A stretch of DNA of 64,000 bases from Trissonchulus latispiculum (GCA_030248195.1 JASAND010006839.1:62001-126000), one strand, 5' to 3'; shown: positions 55,699-64,000, counted from the stretch's first letter. Made by a program: numbers and translations. The notes: generated by a model from the letters alone, not told the origin.

Positions 55699-58600
55699 CT
55701 ACCTACCTGCATGTTCAGCTTGTAACATTGTATACCAGCGAGCTAAGCGGCCAGTACAATTTTTGCCTTTCAAAATGTATATCAAAGGTTTGTGATCAGT
55801 TACCAACTGAAAAGGCATCCCATGAATATATGGTCGAAATACTTGCAAAGCATAGATAAGAGCTAGAGCTTCACGCTCAGTCGTGCTATAGTTGCGTTCA
55901 CTGCGAGTTAACGTACGGCTGGCAAAAGCTATTGGATGTTCCTGATGATCGCTTTGAATTTGTGAAAGAACAGCTCCAAGTCCAGTACCACTAGCATCAG
56001 TTTGCACAATAAACTCTTTCTGGAAATCAGGAAAAACCAGTATCGGAGCCGAAGTCAATTTTTGCTTCAAGGATTCAAACGCGATCGAACACTCATGCGT
56101 CCACCGGAAACGGTTCTCTTTTCGTAACATAGAATTAAGTGGACCCGCCAAGGTAGAGTAGTTCTTAATAAAACGGCGATAGTATCCACAAAGCCCCAAA
56201 AACTGGCGCAATTGGCGAACATTACTTGGAGCCTTAGCATCACGAATAGAGCGAACCCGCTCAGGATTTGGTTTTAAACCATCAGGAGTAACGACATGAC
56301 CTAAATACTCAACAGAATCCTTAGCGAATTCACACTTGGACAGTTTCAATTTCAAATCATGTCGTCTCAAACGGTCAAACACCTGTTGCAGATCTCTTAA
56401 ATGGTCGTCAAATGTGCGAGACATAATCAAGATGTCGTCTAGATAAACGAGACAGTTATGGCCTTGTAATCCGGAAAGAACACAGGCCATCAATCGTTGA
56501 AATGTAGCCGGAGCATTTGTCAATCCGAATGGCATCACGGTGAACTGGTATAAGCCATCGTGAGTAAGAAAGGCTGTTTTCGGCTGAGAAGATTTATCCA
56601 GAGGTACTTGCCAATATCCGGACTTTAAATCAAGAGCGGAAAAGTACCTCATCCGACCTAGGGAATCCAATATGTCATCAATGCGTGGTAAAGGAAAAAC
56701 GTCCTTGACAGTAATATCATTCAGCTTGCGGAAGTCAACACAAAATCGCCAACTACCGTCTTTCTTGCGAACAAGAACGACTGGCGATGCCCACGGCGAA
56801 TCGGAAGGTTCGATGACGCCTGCAGCCAACATTTTAGCAAGTTCCTCCGAAATTATTTTCCTCTGGGAAAATGGAACCCTTCGCAATGGTTGTTTAATCG
56901 GGACATGAGTACCGGTATCAATGACATGTTTGACACCTTTTGCCTGACCCAACTCGTTGTCGTCGGTCGCAAACATATCACAATTCTGCTCCAAAAATTG
57001 AAGCAGCAAGTTCACTTGCGTTGCCGATAATCGCGATCTATTGATGTTAACATTCCTTAATTTTTCTGGTCGGAAAGTGTTAACTCGCGAAGCCAGGTGT
57101 TCGTCCGAGCACGTAGCCACTTCTGTGGTTTCGTCCAAGGGACTAACTGAGCCCATGGAGCTGTGTTGATGCAAGACAACGTCGGAAACTGAAAAATTAA
57201 GGAGCATCACCGGGAAAACCCCATCAGCAGGTGCTATTACAGCTCTAGCGGCAAGAATACCTTTCTCCGCAAATCGGTCAGAGCTAGGATCAAACAAGGA
57301 TGATTGTCCAAGGCATGCGCCTTGTTCAACTCGACACTGCACAATCATGCGAGAGCGAGCCGGAATAGTGACGGTTTCCAGAAGACTGGCTGGATACGTA
57401 GCGTTAACAGAATTTATAGCCTGGATTGGAAGTCCAAGATGTTGCATTATTACATCGGATAGACCCCACTGATGTAATATGTCTTGTCCGATAATACAAT
57501 CATGGGAATAACTGTCAGGAATTAAGGTCATTCGGTGCCGAATAGTTTTACTACCAACCGAAACGTCTGCATAATAGGAACCAATCAAGTTTAGAGGTGA
57601 GCCATCCAAAACAACCGCTTGTACACCTGGAGGAAGTATATCTTCTTTACGCGGTTGAATAATAGACTCTTTGACTAAACTGATTTGAGCTCCCGTATCA
57701 ATCAAAGCTTTCACAGAACGAGCATCGACTGTTGCTGTGACAATTATACGCTGTGCGGCACTGGAACTACTAAGTGAACCAACCACCATAGGGTCAGAGC
57801 GTCCAGCATACCCTGCAGGCGACCAAGAAGACCAAGGCTGGCCACGGACTATGCACTTTCTATTGGAACAATAGTTTCGAACAGATTTAAACAGCTCACT
57901 GCTCCGACATAATTGATTAATATCAGCGATCAGAATTAAAGCTTTCTTAGCACGTGTAAGCGCTACGTTCAAGCGACGTTTATCCTCCAGAAAACCCGAG
58001 GATGGAGCACCCGCTCGAACAAAGCTGACGATCACAAAATCCTGTTCATTGCCTTGGAAGCCATCTACAGTTGACACGGACACTTCCGGAAACTTGTCTT
58101 GGAGTAAAGTAGAAATTACCTGTTTCTGTGCACTGTACGGGGTAATTACGCTAATTTGAGAGCCCTTGGCAACGCTCTTTAAAACTAAAGCAGTGACAGA
58201 AGCTAAAACAGCGTCTGCCTCAATAGGATTATAAAGACTGGTGCCATTTTGCTCACGAAAACTTCGAGATTTTAGATCCCATAGCATAAGAGGCTTCCCG
58301 GACGGAAGATCGCAGAAGGCAGAATGCGTAGAGCTATGGCGAAGTCGACCATTGTAAAAACGAGAGTTGCTGAATTCGGCGATAATTCCTGGCATTCGAT
58401 ACTGCTCAGTCAACAAATGTGGTTCCAGGTTTTTAGCAGCAAATTCCAAAATGGAAATGTCCAGTCCGTCCCGTTTTGCGTCAAGGGAAAGAACCGTTGG
58501 ACGAAGCTGTTTATGGTCACCGATTACCACCAACTGTTGAATACTATGAGTGACCAAAGGTATCATCGCTTCCGGTACCATGCACTGAGAACCCTCATCA

Positions 58601-60510
58601 ATAAGAACAAGATCAAAATGTAACCGCGCTTTTTCTAATAAGCGACGCCCTGAACTGTTACATGTGCAGCAGATTATCTTGGATGTCTTAAGGACTTGCA
58701 TTTCAAGTCGCTCCCATCGACGAAGAAATGCCTTTAGCTGCTTATCGGTTAATTCGTTCAACATAAACGACTCAAAGCGAGCCTGAAAGTCAGGTCCACC
58801 TTTTGCCAGAGCTGCCTGTCCAAGAGAGACCTGACCAAGGGAATCAGAAACATAAGGATCTATACTGTCAGGATAAACACGAATAAAGCTGGACTTAAAA
58901 GCTTCTGGTAGTTCGCGCAGTAATCTTCTGGCGATAATATCTAAAGCTGTATTAGATGCAGTGCATACCAGAATCTTAGCATCAGGTTGCAATGTCAGCT
59001 TGCTCAAAATTATTGCCATGGCAGTAGTTGTCTTACCAGTACCAGGGGGTCCTTGGATAAGGGTTAACTGTTGGGTGAGAGCTTTAAGGACTGCCCCTTT
59101 CTGCGAAGTGTTTAGCGGAAAATCCACCAAATCAGCTAGCTCTACTGATATGCACTCTTGCGTATTTGAATTCAGTTGCTGCCTAGTGCCGTCAAAAATG
59201 CTGAGGCAAGGGTTAAAATCTGGAGCTAAATCGACGAACGTTTCTAATGCTTTAGTATGGCGGCAGAAGGGATCATAATCCGGATTGGGCAGAGCCACAA
59301 CTTTAGAAAGACGCCAAATACTCGTAGAGGTGGTATCTAAATAGACAGATGGCGAAGATTCATCGTCTTCATCCTCCATACCGCTTTCCTGAAGCTGATT
59401 TGTAGTATTGCCCTCGGTCGGTACAATTAACTCTAGACAGTAATAACTGTCTGGCAACGCTTCGATGACAGTTCCCGTAACGGCCACAGTGCTATCGTCG
59501 GGATCTACTAATCTAACGCTATCACCTACGCTGAGAATGCTTAATTGAAGTTTAGCAAATTTCCGAGCTTTAGAAACATCCCAATTAATATCTACCAAAC
59601 GAGCACTATCTAAGGCTCGTTGTCGCTGAGTTAAAAATTCCATCTCGAGCAACGGGGAATATTTTTGCAACAACGTATTACGTTCAGTAGGAGAACACGA
59701 AGCTTCTGCAGACAGACTACCCAAAACGGGAGTGTCAGCAGCAGGTGGATTAAGCTTCCTACGCTGAATTGAGTCATATGCATCTTTAATATCTGCTTCT
59801 GGAGTTGAGTCCGATAACTTGCCCGCAAAGTCCAGTAGCTGCGCACGACGCTGAAAAGGAGCAAAATTGATAATATGACGTTCAAGAAAGTCATTCCCTT
59901 CGTGCAAGGTAACCTGACTCAACAAATACAAGAGGAGCCTCTGATACAAGCGTACTTTGACAACCTCTTTAGTAGGACCAAGAGCCTCGCGAATTTCACC
60001 ATCAAAACGAATGCGAGCAACTACAAACGAAGGGCGATTCGACATTCGCTTGAAATTCAAAAACTGAATTTGCTTTAGCAATGTCGCAGCACCCGTGATA
60101 GATGAGCCAGTGAAAAGCAAGCTAAAGGAGGGAAAGCGAATGGCATCATTGACGAGTCCAATTGGTGAAGAGTTATCTTTAAATTGCGGAACAGGGACAT
60201 CAAAACGTGACTGATTTTCCGCAGTAACATCATTTGATTGTACATCCACAACGTTGACTGAATTGCCAAAACTAGAATCACTTCGTTGTTGACGCTGTGG
60301 TTGTTCACTCCCACGGCGACGGCCTCTAGTGCCAGACCCTCCTCGCCGAAGAGAAAAACACTGACTTTTAGTATGTCCAGGTTTACGACAATGAGTGCAG
60401 AAAGACTCCGAAAATGCAGGAGCTTTCTGATTTTGTAAATGAAAACACTGAGACTTGATGTGCCCTTCCTTACGACAATAAGTGCAAAACGGACGAGAAG
60501 TCGATGGCAT
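55699..60510 (-). CDS. Gypsy polyprotein: zinc knuckles, UPF1-like helicase, protease, RT, RNase H
   Basis: One open frame of 1,603 codons. Two CCHC knuckles (C9-C22, C38-C51) with an Arg/Gly-rich linker are followed by an unassigned region (60-285). A complete SF1 UPF1-like helicase spans about 285-890: 1B-like beta region, Walker A GPPGTGKT (487), DEGS (638), IGDHKQLRPT (663), EQYRMPG (702), STVDGFQG (813), RRLNVALTRAKK (845). Then come aspartic protease DTG (938) with IIGQD (1007), RT with YLDD (1356), and RNase H with TDASG (1504), the TEREALAL Glu (1547) and TDHKP (1571). The frame ends where the LINE-type insertion begins. An in-frame stop 9 bases upstream of the ATG excludes a longer version. 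The helicase gene is intact and in frame, with all core motifs, which is unusual for Ty3/gypsy. No capsid domain precedes it. Confidence 0.95.
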   Translation of the reverse strand: MPSTSRPFCTYCRKEGHIKSQCFHLQNQKAPAFSESFCTHCRKPGHTKSQCFSLRRGGSGTRGRRRGSEQPQRQQRSDSSFGNSVNVVDVQSNDVTAENQSRFDVPVPQFKDNSSPIGLVNDAIRFPSFSLLFTGSSITGAATLLKQIQFLNFKRMSNRPSFVVARIRFDGEIREALGPTKEVVKVRLYQRLLLYLLSQVTLHEGNDFLERHIINFAPFQRRAQLLDFAGKLSDSTPEADIKDAYDSIQRRKLNPPAADTPVLGSLSAEASCSPTERNTLLQKYSPLLEMEFLTQRQRALDSARLVDINWDVSKARKFAKLQLSILSVGDSVRLVDPDDSTVAVTGTVIEALPDSYYCLELIVPTEGNTTNQLQESGMEDEDDESSPSVYLDTTSTSIWRLSKVVALPNPDYDPFCRHTKALETFVDLAPDFNPCLSIFDGTRQQLNSNTQECISVELADLVDFPLNTSQKGAVLKALTQQLTLIQGPPGTGKTTTAMAIILSKLTLQPDAKILVCTASNTALDIIARRLLRELPEAFKSSFIRVYPDSIDPYVSDSLGQVSLGQAALAKGGPDFQARFESFMLNELTDKQLKAFLRRWERLEMQVLKTSKIICCTCNSSGRRLLEKARLHFDLVLIDEGSQCMVPEAMIPLVTHSIQQLVVIGDHKQLRPTVLSLDAKRDGLDISILEFAAKNLEPHLLTEQYRMPGIIAEFSNSRFYNGRLRHSSTHSAFCDLPSGKPLMLWDLKSRSFREQNGTSLYNPIEADAVLASVTALVLKSVAKGSQISVITPYSAQKQVISTLLQDKFPEVSVSTVDGFQGNEQDFVIVSFVRAGAPSSGFLEDKRRLNVALTRAKKALILIADINQLCRSSELFKSVRNYCSNRKCIVRGQPWSSWSPAGYAGRSDPMVVGSLSSSSAAQRIIVTATVDARSVKALIDTGAQISLVKESIIQPRKEDILPPGVQAVVLDGSPLNLIGSYYADVSVGSKTIRHRMTLIPDSYSHDCIIGQDILHQWGLSDVIMQHLGLPIQAINSVNATYPASLLETVTIPARSRMIVQCRVEQGACLGQSSLFDPSSDRFAEKGILAARAVIAPADGVFPVMLLNFSVSDVVLHQHSSMGSVSPLDETTEVATCSDEHLASRVNTFRPEKLRNVNINRSRLSATQVNLLLQFLEQNCDMFATDDNELGQAKGVKHVIDTGTHVPIKQPLRRVPFSQRKIISEELAKMLAAGVIEPSDSPWASPVVLVRKKDGSWRFCVDFRKLNDITVKDVFPLPRIDDILDSLGRMRYFSALDLKSGYWQVPLDKSSQPKTAFLTHDGLYQFTVMPFGLTNAPATFQRLMACVLSGLQGHNCLVYLDDILIMSRTFDDHLRDLQQVFDRLRRHDLKLKLSKCEFAKDSVEYLGHVVTPDGLKPNPERVRSIRDAKAPSNVRQLRQFLGLCGYYRRFIKNYSTLAGPLNSMLRKENRFRWTHECSIAFESLKQKLTSAPILVFPDFQKEFIVQTDASGTGLGAVLSQIQSDHQEHPIAFASRTLTRSERNYSTTEREALALIYALQVFRPYIHGMPFQLVTDHKPLIYILKGKNCTGRLARWYTMLQAEHAGR

Positions 60511-60624
60511 TTTGTCTTACTATCAGCGGTCAGCAAAAGAAGAAGCCAAAATTAGTAATACAGAAATGCGTCAAAAACTGACACAATATGAGATAGGTCC
60601 ATGAGTCGCTGATATTTAGAAAAT

Positions 60625-61419
60625 AGGACAGATATCTCTGCCCCTCTATCAAAACCGGCACTAGCATCAGGAGCTCTGTAACTGGCTTGGAATATCGTCT
60701 GAAGGGCCATTTTGACTGTACAAGCAAGGGGACTGTATATCTGGCGGAGATTAAGGGGTGCCCCTCCCAATATGTTGGAGAAAGCGGAAATCCTCTCTCC
60801 ATCAGGTTTAACAACCACAGGTGTGACATTCGAAAAATGGATGCTAGTAAACCTCTTTCGTGTGATTTCAGGAACCATACCCATACATTAGATCAATTAT
60901 TAGTAACTGTATTGGATTTTTCTGACGACGAAACTACTCGGAAGAAGAAAGAAAAGTGGTGGATTAGTCAACTATTTTCTGACCATCCTTTTGGAATCAA
61001 CTGGGAGCACGTTCTCCGTCACAACAAATCCCCACCCCCCGGGTCCAGGTTTACTAGCATTCATTTGGACTCTGTCGACAACAACAACATCAATAACAGT
61101 GGTCCCGACCCTCCCGGCAGTTCCGGTCCTCCGGTCCCCCCAGTCCCTGCCTCCCTGTCTCCTACCGACCCTCCCGGGAATTTCGGTCCTCCGGTCCCCC
61201 CAGTTCTTTCCCGTCTGACCCCTGGAGCCCCAACCCTAGAGAACTTTGAAATTTTCCTTCCCTCCCGAAATTGGATCCCCCGCTATCTGACCCCTCAGGA
61301 ACGACAGCAGCGTGTGATGAATCGTCTGAAGAAGATGCCCCCGGTGGAGCATCGAAACCGGTTACGTGATTAAGGTTGGTCTGACTTTGGGTGTCCACGT
61401 TTGATTTTCATTTCTCTAA
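60625..61419 (+). mobile_element. Penelope-like element fragment, TSD CTGATATTTAGAAAAT
   Basis: A 795-bp insertion in plus orientation within the gypsy leader, flanked by the exact 16-bp repeat CTGATATTTAGAAAAT (60609-60624 and 61420-61435). It contains only the C-terminal part of a Penelope-type ORF plus a short 3' region, so it is 5'-truncated. Confidence 0.9.
60687..61373 (+). pseudogene. GIY-YIG endonuclease domain of a Penelope-like element
   Basis: The segment GTVYLAEIKGCPSQYVGESG, then RFNNHRCDIRK, HTHTLDQLLVTVLDF, EKWWISQLFSDHPFGINWE follows the Penelope-element GIY-YIG layout (VYL..QYVGE..R.NNHR..I). That domain nicks the target DNA for retrotransposition. A Pro/Gly-rich tail with two tandem SGPPVPPV-type repeats follows, then a basic end (QQRVMNRLKK). 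The reverse transcriptase that should precede it is absent, so the copy cannot move on its own. Confidence 0.88.
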
Positions 61420-61489
61420 CTGATATTTAGAAAATGTTAGCTATTAAAGCAGTACCAAAAACTGGCACACAAAAAGATTATTTACTTAC

Positions 61490-61543
61490 CGGAATGGAAA
61501 AATTAAGCCTGGCTGCGCCAGAGTAATTATGTCTAACAGACAT
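61490..61543 (-). CDS. Leader mini-exon supplying a start codon (putative)
   Basis: Thirty-four bases inside the 5' LTR, an ATG (61543-61541) opens 18 codons that end exactly at a strong donor, CCG|gtaagtaaa (61490|61489). The phase is 0. The acceptor before the NADAR-SGNH ORF (ttgtttgttgtttgtttcag, ending 49292) is also phase 0. Splicing the two would give the downstream ORF an AUG, which it otherwise lacks near its N-terminus. If unspliced, the frame stops four codons after the border and acts as a short upstream ORF. Confidence 0.6.
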
Positions 61544-61576
61544 AATTACTAATAATCAAAAATGTGGAACCTCCAA

Positions 61577-61761
61577 TGAAAAGACCTATCTATTTGACAA
61601 TAAACACGACTTTCTATTAAACTGGACTTCAGACAACAGACAACAGAAAAAAAAGGGTAACAGAAATAGCAATCTTCTGACAAAAATGCAAATTAGTTTC
61701 TTTGCGTAAACAGATAGGCAAGCAGGAACAAAGTTAGTTCGTATTCAAATTAGTCTTCACA
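61577..61761 (-). repeat. 5' LTR (185 bp)
   Basis: The direct partner of 47843-48030 and the upstream LTR for the minus-strand element. Near identity of the LTRs shows recent insertion. It is short for a gypsy element. The termini are imperfect inverted repeats (TGTGAAGAC and GTCTTTTCA on the minus strand). Confidence 0.95.
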
Positions 61762-61984
61762 TTGGAAATGCATTTTACGGCTAAGTGTTGGAACGATGTG
61801 GGCATTTTGGCATCATACTACTATTATATGTTTTTAGACAGGATCCCCCCATGCAACTTTTTTTGGTCATTTTGGCACCTGGCCAATTTTGGCTCTGTGC
61901 CAAGGTCCCAAAGTCGGACTTTCGCTATTTTTCGCAAATTTTGGTCACACTTTTCTAGAACAGGGTAGAAGTTGGAGAGGTCGG

Positions 61985-63430
61985 CGTTTTTCGTTTTTCA
62001 GCCTTGGGCGTTTTTCGGCCTTGGGGTGGTACCCATATATAGTAAATCAGGGTTGCTGAAAACGATGAGCATACTGCCGATACCGCGCGAAGTGACCACT
62101 GGTCAGCATAGCTCCCTTGGTTCCTCGCCCAGGGTCAAAGTTGGGAAAACTCCCTCTAAACAGCGTTTTTCGGCGTTTTGGTCTGGGGCGTACATAGTAA
62201 ATGTATATGTACATGTATACAGTAAATCGACTACGCTCGTTTCAATGGGCGTATCGCCGAAACCGACGGAAGTGACCACTGGTCACTACAGCTAATGGGG
62301 CCTATTGACCACTGGTCAAACGGCCTAAAACTGCGTTTTTCGGCGTTTTGGTCGGGGGCATATATAGTAAATCGACTACGCTTGTTTCAATTGGCATATC
62401 TCTGAAACCGACGGAAGTGACCACTGGTCAAACAGAGTATTTGTTACTGGGCCCCCCCCCCCGAAATTGGCCTCCCCCCCGAAAATGCCTTCCCCCTTCG
62501 AAATCGCCCCCCCCGGGATTTTGGTCTGCCCCCTTAATGAGGTCTACATTTTTTCCAAAAATGGTCAAATTTTCAAAAATTTTCCTGCGTCGCCGGAGAT
62601 TTTTTCGTAAAAATGGCTATTTATACCTTAAATCCTGGCATTTTTGAGAATGTTTTGTGTTTCACCATGCAAAATACGCCAAAAAATACCATTTTTGGCT
62701 CATTTTGGCAAAAACTCCCCCCCGAAAATTTCTTCCCCCCCCCCCCGGAAAAAATCCCTAAAAAATACCCTGGTCAAACGGCCCAAAACAGCATTTTTCG
62801 GCGTTTTGGTTGGGGGGCATATATAGTAAATCGACTACCCTCGTTTCAATGGGCATTTTGCCGAAACCGACGGAAGTGACCACTGGTCACTACTTCCTAG
62901 GAGTCCTATTGACCACTGGTCAAACGGCCTAAAACTGCGTTTTTCGGCGTTTTGATCGGGAGCACATATAGTAAATCGACTACGCTCGTTTCAATGGGCA
63001 TATCGGCGAAACCGACGGAAGTGACCACTGGTCACTACAGCCTATGGGGCCTATTGACCACTGGTCAAACGGCCTAAAACTGCGTTTTTCGGCGTTTTGG
63101 TCGGGGGCATATATAGTAAATCGCTACGCTCGTTTCAATGGGCATATCGCCGAAACCGACGGAAGTGACCACTGGTCACTACAGCCTACGGGGCCTATTG
63201 ACCACTGGTCAAACGGCCTAAAACTGCGTTTTTCGGCGTTTTGGTCGGGGGTATATATTGTAAATCGACTACACTTCTTTCAATGGGCATATTGCCGAAA
63301 TTGAGGAAAGTGACCAGTGGTCACTACGGTCTATGGGGCCTATTGACCAGTGGTCAAACCCCTTAATACAGCGTTTTTCGGAGTTTTATTGGGGGCATAT
63401 ATTGTAAATCGACTACGCTCGTTTAGCATG
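61985..63430. repeat. 145-bp minisatellite of element C
   Basis: Units of 144-146 bp (starts of cggcgttttgg at 62799, 62945, 63090, 63234; relatives at 62171, 62341 and 63379) each contain GTGACCACTGGTCAC and TGACCACTGGTCA dyads, atatatagtaaatcgactac and gaaaccgacggaagtgacc. The first unit is fused to the ggtacccatatatagtaaat module shared with the GAACCAGTT family. One unit is interrupted by an inserted element (62433-62772). Confidence 0.88.
62433..62772. mobile_element. Miniature element with CAG(A/G)GTATT ends, TSD GTCAAA
   Basis: The ends are CAGAGTATTTGTTA (62433) and TAAAAAATACCCTG (62772). An exact 6-bp duplication GTCAAA lies at 62427-62432 and 62773-62778. The interior has C-runs and matches the element at 4738-5094 (reverse strand). 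Confidence 0.8.
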
Positions 63431-63524
63431 GCACTGTTCAAGCTCCTTGTATCCATTTCCGCATTGCTGGAAAGGGATCCTTTAAAATGACAGAAGGACA
63501 AGAAATAAAAATGCTCCTCTGGAG

Positions 63525-63947
63525 AAAAATACTATTTTTTGAATATCTAGGCAATGGTACTTAGCAAGTTTATGTTTTTTTTCCGAATTTCGATCTGGTT
63601 CGATTTTTATAGATGGTCAAAAATGGAAAAAATAGCGTTTTTGGACACCTTCAGGCTGAAAAATTTCTAAGTCCGAAAATTTGAAAATAGTCTAAAAACG
63701 GGCAAAAACAGCGTTTTTCGGCCCCGGGGTGATAGTAAATCGGGGTCGCTGAACACGATGAGCATAGTGCCGACACCGTATCTCGCCTGGTTCATCTGGT
63801 TCAACTGGTTCAAAGTTGAACCAGTTCCTGGTTCGAGCTACTGGAGATAGCTAGAAGGCTGAAATTTTGCATACAAAGGTTATTGGGCATGGGAAATTCA
63901 CTGGTGGTGTTACTTTGGTGATTCGACCCATGGCTGGCCAGATCTGG
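63525..63947 (+). mobile_element. Truncated Helitron-like element D
   Basis: 63525-63780 matches the AT-rich module of elements A and B (atatctaggcaatggt, gatggtcaaaaatgg, cggggtcgctgaacacgatg). 63785-63947 holds a single GAACCAGTT-type unit. Similarity stops at 63947. The 5' terminal hairpin is missing. A palindrome, GTTCAACCCGGGTTGAAC, follows at 63974-63991. Confidence 0.7.
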
Positions 63948-64000
63948 GGCCGATGTTATCAAAAGCGGGTTGAGTTCAACCCGGGTTGAACCCATTTTCG

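Larger units (their letters stand above)
51538..55707 (+). mobile_element. 4.2-kb composite LINE-type insertion, 14-bp TSD
   Basis: TGCATGTTCAGCTT occurs at 51524-51537 and 55708-55721, an exact 14-bp target duplication within the gypsy RNase H end. The right border has a (CTAC)n tail (55691-55707), so the element is probably a non-LTR retrotransposon or its derivative in plus orientation. Its 3' end recurs as a 62-bp copy at 6823-6884. I cannot recognise its protein; the 54590-55690 part is less AT-rich and unassigned. Nested repeats occupy 51700-53880. Confidence 0.8.
47843..61761 (-). mobile_element. Ty3/gypsy LTR retrotransposon with helicase and NADAR-SGNH genes
   Basis: It has LTRs at both ends and a 6-bp target duplication TTGGAA (47837-47842 and 61762-61767). 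Coding order on the minus strand is zinc knuckles, UPF1-like helicase, protease, RT, RNase H (60510-55699), integrase (51523-49329, interrupted), NADAR-SGNH (49291-48026). Three later insertions are nested: Penelope-type (60625-61419), LINE-type (51538-55707) and CR1-type (49988-50602). Removing them leaves about 8.3 kb. Integrase lies after RNase H, as in Ty3/gypsy. A TGG-containing primer-binding-site candidate (TTGGAGGTTCCAC, 61576-61564) adjoins the 5' LTR. A purine tract (48046-48031) adjoins the 3' LTR. No capsid domain is recognised. Confidence 0.93.
47588..63518 (+). mobile_element. Helitron-like element C, split by the gypsy insertion
   Basis: The left end has a hairpin (47590-47617, ATGTAGGGGCGC/GCGCCCCTACAT) followed by ATAATATGGGTATAAAGGC, the same terminal module as element B. 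It begins TT rather than TC. After the gypsy insertion (47843-61761) it resumes with a module containing ggtacccatatatagtaaat (shared with B), a 145-bp dyad-rich array, and the start of the 3' stem, ACAAGAAATAAAAATGCTCC (63498-63517). The matching right stem arm is not in the window, so the 3' end is incomplete or beyond it. Confidence 0.6.

Noticed and set aside
60687..61373. Possibility that the GIY-YIG ORF is an extra gene of the gypsy element
   Set aside because: It is in the opposite orientation, is flanked by a perfect 16-bp duplication, and looks like the C-terminal part of Penelope-type elements, so it is a nested insertion.

Overview
This window comes from an invertebrate animal nuclear genome. 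Coding exons are short and split by AT-rich introns with GT/AG borders. The repeats include a Ty3/gypsy LTR element, CR1-like LINE pieces, a Penelope-type GIY-YIG fragment, many hAT-type miniature elements with 8-bp target duplications, and Helitron-like elements carrying minisatellites. A probable first exon of cofactor-independent phosphoglycerate mutase, an enzyme absent from vertebrates, argues for an invertebrate. The sequence alone does not identify the species.

Left third (4.0-18.0 kb, minus strand): nine exons of an ARS2/SERRATE (SRRT) homologue. All exon phases agree except for one surplus base in exon 7. The exons encode a low-complexity N-terminus, the ARS2 N-terminal helical domain, the RRM-like domain, and the C-terminal domain with its C2H2 zinc finger. 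The introns are packed with transposons. Intron 7 is almost entirely one Helitron-like element (6588-9151), and introns 1 and 5 hold hAT-type elements with clear target duplications.

Middle (18-47 kb): no recognisable host gene until 47.47 kb. The stretch holds hAT-type miniature elements with G/C homopolymer tracts, an inverted duplication (18.8/23.4 kb), a CR1-like LINE (26.8-29.0 kb), and two nested Helitron-like elements. In the nested pair, a 7.0-kb element with about 36 copies of a 148-bp unit (38489-45493) sits inside one arm of a 10.2-kb palindromic element (35537-45739). The other palindrome arm preserves the empty site, so the insertion borders can be read directly as A^T with no duplication.

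Right third (47.4-64 kb): the putative phosphoglycerate mutase exon (47467-47542, GC donor) is followed by another Helitron-like element with a 145-bp dyad-rich array. A 13.9-kb Ty3/gypsy element on the minus strand is inserted in it, with LTRs of 188 and 185 bp that differ only by indels and a 6-bp target duplication. This retroelement is the most remarkable object in the window. Its 1603-codon ORF runs zinc knuckles, complete UPF1-like superfamily 1 helicase, aspartic protease, reverse transcriptase, RNase H. Downstream of integrase, in the env position, it carries a NADAR-like plus SGNH-hydrolase-like ORF. That ORF appears to gain its start codon by splicing from a leader exon next to the 5' LTR. 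Three later insertions (Penelope-type, LINE-type, CR1-type), each with target duplications, break this copy. The helicase and NADAR/SGNH genes may be captured host functions that help the element handle RNA or resist host defence; this is inference.
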